Below are positions 18,062 to 22,500 of a DNA stretch of 22,500 nt, piece by piece. Origin of the DNA: Tubiluchus corallicola (lineage: Eukaryota; Priapulida; Priapulimorpha; Priapulimorphida; Tubiluchidae); the NCBI GenBank assembly GCA_030141605.1, contig JAQGDQ010000936.1, positions 52,080 through 74,579 on the forward strand. The letters run 5' to 3'. The notes below the pieces were generated by a model. That model saw only the letters and a program-made list of their open reading frames with translations, made no database searches and was not told where the DNA came from. The translations under genes and the position numbers were made by a program. Within the stretch, counting starts at the first letter, position 1; each line of letters starts with the position of its first letter.

Positions 18062-18110
18062 TTGGGACCGACGTGTTTTGATCGAATTAACCGACTGAAC
18101 CTATTAACCA
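18062..18110 (-). repeat. Inverted 48-bp fragment of the pogo-like MITE at 6475
   Basis: TTGGGACCGACGTGTTTTGA followed by CGAATTAACCGACTGAACCTATTAACC is the reverse complement of 6893-6941 with about three mismatches. It corresponds to the right subterminal part of that MITE, without its outermost terminal repeat. Two short minus-strand and plus-strand frames over these sites share the peptide VNRFSRLI simply because the DNA is repeated. Confidence 0.75.
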
Positions 18111-18113
18111 ATG

Positions 18114-18200
18114 CAGGGCCGGCCTTAAGCATAGGCAAACTAGGCAACCGCCTAAGGCCTCACCCTCCAGGGGGGCCTCACGCCGAGGTAACATTTTTTT
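18114..18200. mobile_element. hAT-like MITE end, CAGGGCCGGCCTTAAG
   Basis: The segment starts CAGGGCCGGCCTTAAGCATA and continues AACTAGGCAACCGCC, then CCTAAGGCCTCACCC. Ends beginning CAGGGCCGGC and followed by a CTAGGC..GCC block are widespread as hAT-type non-autonomous elements in animals; this call is from memory of such ends. It begins inside the 48-bp MITE fragment's continuation (CTATTAACCAATG), suggesting nested insertion. No matching right end was found; the (CT)n tract starts within 100 bp. Confidence 0.5.
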
Positions 18201-18209
18201 TCCTTATGC

Positions 18210-19032
<823 letters not shown>

Positions 19033-19076
19033 AACGAGTTTCAACAATCAAAGTTTTGTAACAACCGCTAAGACCA

Positions 19077-19215
19077 GATAAATTTGAATGCCATTTTTTT
19101 CCTGTAATTTCTTCATCGGTTTTCTAAACCCTTTAAAAACAGCAATAATCCAGCTTACAAAAGGTTTAGAAGACCAATTAAGAAATTACAGGAATAAAAT
19201 GCCATTCAAATCTAT
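19077..19215. repeat. Imperfect hairpin with arms of about 57 bp
   Basis: The left arm (19077-19134: AAATTTGAATGCC, CCTGTAATTTCTT, TTTCTAAACC) pairs with the right arm (19159-19215: GGTTTAGAAGACC, AAGAAATTACAGG, GGCATTCAAATCT) with several mismatches. The loop of about 24 bases includes AATAATCCAGCTTAC. This could be a small MITE or an imperfect RNA stem-loop. No target duplication was identified. Confidence 0.75.
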
Positions 19216-19344
19216 GTTTTGTTTTTATTTATGATTATGTGAATTTACATTAGAATTGGTAATTATGTTTATTATAATTGTACTCGCTGTTTTTCATTGT
19301 GTATAATGTGAGTAAATTTTTGTTACTAAGTATTAAAATACGTT

Positions 19345-19600
19345 CGTTATCTTTTATTATGTATGTATGTAGTGTTGGATTATAATTTCAAACTATGTCT
19401 ATTGTATGTGATCGTTATCTTTTATTATGTATGTATGTAGTGTTGGATTATAATTTGTAACTATGTCTATTGTATGTGATCGTTATCTTTTATTATGTAC
19501 GTATGTAGTGTTGGATTATAATTTGTAACTATGTCTATTGTATGTGATCGTTATCTTTTATTATGTATGTATGTAGTGTTGGATTCTAAATTATATATCT
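19345..19600 (+). repeat. 68-bp tandem repeat, nearly 4 copies
   Basis: CGTTATCTTTTATTATGT occurs at 19345, 19413, 19481 and 19549, exactly 68 bp apart, with almost no variation (ATGTATGT/ACGTATGT, ATTTCAAAC/ATTTGTAAC). The near identity points to recent expansion. The array lies just upstream of a LINE-like 3' end. Confidence 0.93.
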
Positions 19601-19719
19601 ATGTGAATAGGTTTAACAAGTTGTAAATGCTTTTAGAAATTTTAAACATATCCTTACAAGTAGAGGGAATGTATTCTGTACATAGTTTTCGAAAATAAAG
19701 AATTATAATAAAAAAATAA
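19601..19719 (+). mobile_element. Possible LINE 3' end (AATAAAGAATTATAATAA tail)
   Basis: GAAAATAAAGAATTATAATAAAAAA at 19689 onward shares about 19 bases with the tail of the minus-strand LINE at 3899-4397. The sequence before the tail does not match that LINE, so this may be a different subfamily or a shared 3' terminal signal. No coding part is visible because the 68-bp array lies immediately upstream. Confidence 0.4.
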
Positions 19720-20119
19720 TCAAATCTATCTAGTATTAGCTGGCATAATTCAGCTTACAATCTCTCTCGCTTTAAAAACTCTTCAAACTTTCGACTCTTA
19801 ATTACACACCAATATACTAGTAAACACTCTAGTATAGCATATAATTGCTCACAGCGACATCTTTGCCAAAAACTTCAATTATCACTTAAAGGGCACAAAC
19901 GTTTTTACACTGAAATCATTAATGCAGAACTTTCTACTCGATGTAAGTCATTAAAAGCTACCACTAAACGTTCTAAAGTTTATAATCCAGAGAAAATATT
20001 CACTTGGTGTGCTGTAACTGCTACTGTGAAAGGGTGGGCCCATCCCACCCTAAATCCGCCACTGGCCCACCCTCACCCTAAATCCGCCACTGATCACATC
20101 CATAAGTTTTATCTTTAAC
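19720..20119 (+). other. Unexplained open frame of about 133 codons, no ATG start
   Basis: One plus frame is open from 19720 (after TAA at 19717-19719) to TAA at 20117-20119. Its central part includes IAYNCSQRHLCQKLQLSL, GHKRFYTEIINAELSTRC and KSKVYNPEKIF-like stretches (KRSKVYNPEKIFTW). From about 20035 it reads through a hAT-like MITE end, so only the first 105 or so codons could be native. It has no methionine, so it would need to be an internal exon or a decayed fragment; an AG precedes it at 19731-19732 and 19751-19753. I recognise no domain. The other frames contain many stops. Confidence 0.3.
20035..20093 (-). mobile_element. Transposon end with CAGTGGCGGATTTAGG, duplicated
   Basis: On the minus strand the sequence CAGTGGCGGATTTAGGGTG appears twice, ending at 20093 and at about 20072, followed by GGATGGGCCCACCCTTT. 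Ends beginning CAGTGGCGGATC/T are common in hAT-like non-autonomous elements of animals; this call is from memory. The two nested copies suggest insertion of one copy in another or slippage at the end. The opposite terminus was not found. Confidence 0.45.
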
Positions 20120-20340
20120 AGGGCAACCCTCATATCAAATATTGCATTTAGCAATTACAAAAAAATCTCACAAAAGTGAGTGAGATAATATGGCTTCGTA
20201 AAAGGCATTATAAACACTAAAGCATGTTCATGTACTTAGCTGCAATTTGCGCCAAGGACTATGAAAGCTTCTGTCCAAGAAGCAAATTTATCCATTTACG
20301 CAGACATCCTTAAAAAATCTCAATTAGCTCGCCTGAAACT
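20120..20340. other. AT-rich spacer, nothing recognised
   Basis: This short stretch of AT-rich DNA lies before the CpG-rich segment. No gene, repeat or transposon end was seen. Confidence 0.4.
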
Positions 20341-20520
20341 CGCTGACGGCCGAAGAGAAGTTCGTTGGTTGTGCGCATGCGCCGTGGATGCTGCAGGCGC
20401 GGGATAGCTGGAGATGCTAAACAGAAGGCTTCGACGTACGTTTACGCGTGCAGTGAGTTAGCAGCCCCGCCAGTGACGGATCTCTGCAGCTGTTGTACCA
20501 GGAGAAGTGAAGAGTGACGT
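20341..20520 (+). promoter_or_regulatory. Candidate CpG-rich promoter with NRF-1-type site
   Basis: CpG dinucleotides are much denser here than elsewhere in the window (CGCTGACGGCCGAAG, GTGCGCATGCGCCG, GGCGCGGG, CGACGTACGTTTACGCG). TGCGCATGCGCC at 20372-20383 fits the NRF-1 consensus, which favours sites close to transcription starts in animals. A weak initiator-like GCAGTGAGTT lies at about 20450. No TATA box is seen. The segment sits about 1.4 kb upstream of the candidate first coding exon. The start site is inferred, not shown. Confidence 0.35.
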
Positions 20521-20564
20521 TCATCAGAAGGGATTTTGATCAAATTTTGGCACAGCAGACGAGG

Positions 20565-21020
20565 AAGCTGAGTTGAAGGTTCTGTTCATTGAAGATAGAG
20601 CATCGGTAGGGGGTGTAAACAAACCATAGTGTCGTCAGCTGACTTGAAGGTTCTGCTCATTCAAGATAGAGCATCGTCAGCTGACCTAAAGGTTCTGTTC
20701 ATTCAAGATAGAGCATCGTCAGCTGACCTGAAGGTTCTGTTCATTCAAGATAGAGCATCGTCAGCTGACCTGAGGGTTCTGTTCATTCAAGATAGAGCAT
20801 CGTCAGCTGACCTAAAGGTTCTGTTCATTCAAGATAGAGCATCGTGAGCTGATCTGAAGGTTCTGTTCATTCAAGATAGAGCATCGTCAGTTGACCTGAA
20901 GGTTCTGTTCATTGAAGATAGAGCTTCGGTAGAGGGCGTAAATAAACCATAGTGTCGTCAGCTGACCTGAACGCTCTGTTCATTGAAGATAGAGCAACGC
21001 TAGATGGCGTAAACAAACCA
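20565..21020 (+). repeat. 42-bp tandem repeat with palindromic E-boxes, flanked by longer variants
   Basis: The core unit holds GCTGACCTGAAGGTTCTGTT then ATTCAAGATAGAGCATCGTCA, 42 bp. The intact palindrome GTCAGCTGAC (E-box CAGCTG at its centre) occurs at 20634, 20676, 20718, 20760, 20802 and 20957; two further units have lost it (20844, 20886). Longer units at both ends (about 20565-20640, 20905-20960, 20975-21020) add a tail with forkhead-like GTAAACAA (20615, 21009) or GTAAATAA (20938). The frame through the middle (SSADLKVLFIQDRA) is a repeat by-product. The array may lie in a 5' UTR or promoter. Confidence 0.88.
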
Positions 21021-21769
21021 TAGTGAATATAGACAATGGCAATGCAAAGACAGAAGATGCACCATATCTGTTAGATATACTTGGCTGAATATAACAGGCT
21101 TTATAACGTGCTTTGTGTATAGAGAAGAATTTTCGAGATCTCGAGATTTATAACATTATTATAAATTACTTGTAGCACAAAAGTTCCAAAGAGCTTGAAA
21201 GAGACAGAGCAAAATTAGGCACCAAGCGTCGTCGTGTTCACGTGTGGTGCAATTCTTTCCAGAAGTAAAATTGTCGTTTAACGAGAAACTCTGGTGATCC
21301 GGCGTCCATATCTTCGATTGGAAACTGAAGTGAATTCCATTACGTTAAGCGCATCGCCAACTTTATCTTAACAACACCTCGGAGAGAACAACGTTGCCAG
21401 ATTGTTGCATTCGCTCGAATTTATTACCTCTTCCTATGCGACTTCCCAGCTTCTTAGGAATGCTGGTATCCATGGCAACGAGTGTGACTGGGATGCGGGA
21501 AAGGCAATAATAGTCGCATGTCGGATAAGTGAATTAAATTCGGATTCGGACGACCGTCTTTATTTCGTAATTGGCGAGCTCATCTCGTATTCGTTGTGCC
21601 GGCTAGGGGAACTTTGCAAACTCTTAGGAGAGTTCCAGAAGGAAGCCATTGGATAAACAGAGTATGAAGCCATTTAAACGTGCATCCAGTGAACCCTAGC
21701 TCATGAAACCCTACAGGAGTTTGACTGTTTTTATAGTTAGGACATTAGCGTTTTGTTCTGGTACTCAAT
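21021..21769 (+). other. Probable 5' UTR or upstream region, no confident coding
   Basis: The stretch has moderate CpG content and is not repetitive. A frame at 21402-21656 has no ATG start and no recognisable domain. In-frame TAG at 21749-21751 precedes the candidate start codon at 21770. The region could be contiguous exon sequence leading into the coding start. Confidence 0.35.
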
Positions 21770-21937
21770 ATGTTGAGTGACAATTTTGTACGTAACAATA
21801 TTAGAACCCAAGGCGACGGTACGACCCACCCCAATGCTCCTCCTGAAGTCGAAATGGCTTCACGAGACGGAGACGTGATAAAAAGAGGTTACATGTACAT
21901 CAAAAGACCACCAGGACACAGCTGGCTTCCTTGGAAG
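21770..21937 (+). CDS. Candidate first coding exon; N-terminus of a PH-domain-like protein (partial)
   Basis: ATG at 21770 opens 56 codons that end in phase 0 at AAG, immediately followed by the perfect donor GTAAGT at 21938. An in-frame TAG 18 bases upstream makes this the first possible Met of the frame; a second Met at codon 29 has a better context (GAAATGGC). Residues 1-33 are polar and probably disordered. Residues 35-56 (DVIKRGYMYIKRPPGHSWLP then WK) resemble the first beta strand and loop of a pleckstrin homology domain, where a G-[WY]-[LM] strand leads through a basic loop to W-[KR]. PH-domain adaptors such as the GAB/DOS group have a similar start, but this match is too short to name a gene. 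The rest lies beyond the window. Confidence 0.55.
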
Positions 21938-22500
21938 GTAAGTAGGTTATTACTAGTGGTAGATCTTGGTGTGATACTGTTGTGTCGTTGGGACCATTTC
22001 TCCTTTCTTTGTCTTTCTTCTTATTCTTTTCTTCTTCGTTTCCTTTCTCTCCCTTTTTTCTCCTCTGTACTCCGTTTTTCTCTCTTTATCATCCTTTTTT
22101 CTTCAGCTGTTCCTTTTCGCCCTCTTTTCTTTCATTATTTTTCTTTCCTTCCTTTCTTCATTCTCTCTTTGCGGCTGCCGTTTTTTTATTTGCACGTTTG
22201 ACTCATGCTTCCTTCTTCTTTCTTCTTTCTCTTCTATTTTTCTTATTTCTCTTTCCCTTTTCATTTCTTTATTTGATTTCATCTTCCTATTTTTTACTTT
22301 TGTCGCTTTTTTCTGTCATTTTCTTCACTTTTTTATTTCATTGTTCCACGAGCGTTTTAGTGTTTTGTCCTTTAATCCTCTTTCTGTCTGCAATGAAGCC
22401 ACGCATCTACAATTGATGTTCTAGGATTTTTGCAAAATGAAACTGAGAATTTAAAACGCTTGTTTCACCTGCAAGCCCAGGAGAAGGTTTAGTTTAGCCA
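21938..22500 (+). other. Start of intron after the candidate exon
   Basis: The intron begins GTAAGTAGG and is not closed within the window. It contains the long pyrimidine tract and then more mixed sequence after 22390. No acceptor followed by a plausible continuation of the PH-like frame was seen. Confidence 0.45.
21997..22385 (+). repeat. Long T/C-rich (polypyrimidine) tract
   Basis: Almost 390 bp are composed mainly of TTC, TTTC, TCTT and CCTT words with few purines. It is not a simple repeat with a fixed unit. The strand bias yields apparent frames rich in Phe, Ser, Leu and Pro, which are composition artefacts. Such tracts are common within introns. Confidence 0.85.

Noticed and set aside
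20629-20847. 72-codon frame with SSADLKVLFIQDRA repeats as a gene
   Set aside because: The 42-bp unit is 14 stop-free codons; the frame ends as soon as the repeats diverge and has no support outside the array.
21982-22416. Phe/Ser/Leu-rich frame as a membrane protein
   Set aside because: It follows from the pyrimidine-rich intron sequence, lies after a strong splice donor, and shows no start context or domain.

Overview
The window looks like nuclear DNA of an invertebrate animal. Evidence: a consensus GT-AG splice donor at 21938, AATAAA signals, non-LTR retrotransposon 3' ends, several short non-autonomous DNA transposons of hAT and pogo type, CpG- and E-box-rich DNA upstream of the only credible exon, and no prokaryotic gene layout. 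The species cannot be read from the sequence; an arthropod with a repeat-dense genome would fit but is a guess.

No complete protein-coding gene is present. By eye about 45% of the window is tandem repeat, in at least twelve unrelated families with units of about 15, 18, 27, 32, 40, 42, 58, 62-70, 68, 90, 109 and 173 bp, plus a long (CT)n tract. Most long open frames are by-products of stop-free repeat units.

Layout. 1-720: unique AT-rich DNA with a G-quadruplex-capable C-rich tract. 720-1450: 90-bp repeat with nested 44-bp duplications. 1915-2435: 32-bp repeat. 2617-3455: 5' part of a pogo-like MITE whose subterminal motif has expanded into about 48 copies of a 15-bp unit. 3899-4397 (minus): 3' end of a non-LTR retrotransposon ending in a (TAA)n tail. 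4387-5530: 18/12-bp minisatellite with an internal 416-bp duplication. 6475-6968: pogo-like MITE. 7340-7830: 62-70-bp repeat. 7949-8438: hAT-like MITE abutting about 33 copies of a 58-bp unit (8437-10365). 11047-12060: fold-back structure with 109-bp repeats in opposite orientation. 12360-12865: hAT-like MITE. 13134-14900: about 65 copies of a 27-bp unit. 14976-15786: an unrecognised open frame split by a hAT MITE (15131-15631) with a near-perfect 8-bp target duplication. 15979-16448: full-length relative of the MITE at 2617. 16780-17655: long hairpin followed by a 173-bp repeat built on one hairpin arm. 18062-19032: MITE fragments, (CT)n, 40-bp repeat. 19077-19215: hairpin. 19345-19600: 68-bp repeat. 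19720-20119: unexplained open frame running into a MITE end.

The right end holds the best gene evidence: a CpG-rich segment with an NRF-1-type site (20372), a 42-bp array carrying palindromic E-boxes and forkhead-like motifs (20565-21020), and a candidate first coding exon (21770-21937) ending on a perfect donor. It encodes an N-terminus resembling the first strand of a PH domain. The intron that follows is strongly pyrimidine-rich and leaves the window.

The main theme is the origin and growth of minisatellites at transposon ends. The clearest case is the 15-bp array, whose precursor unit can be read in a non-expanded MITE 13 kb away.
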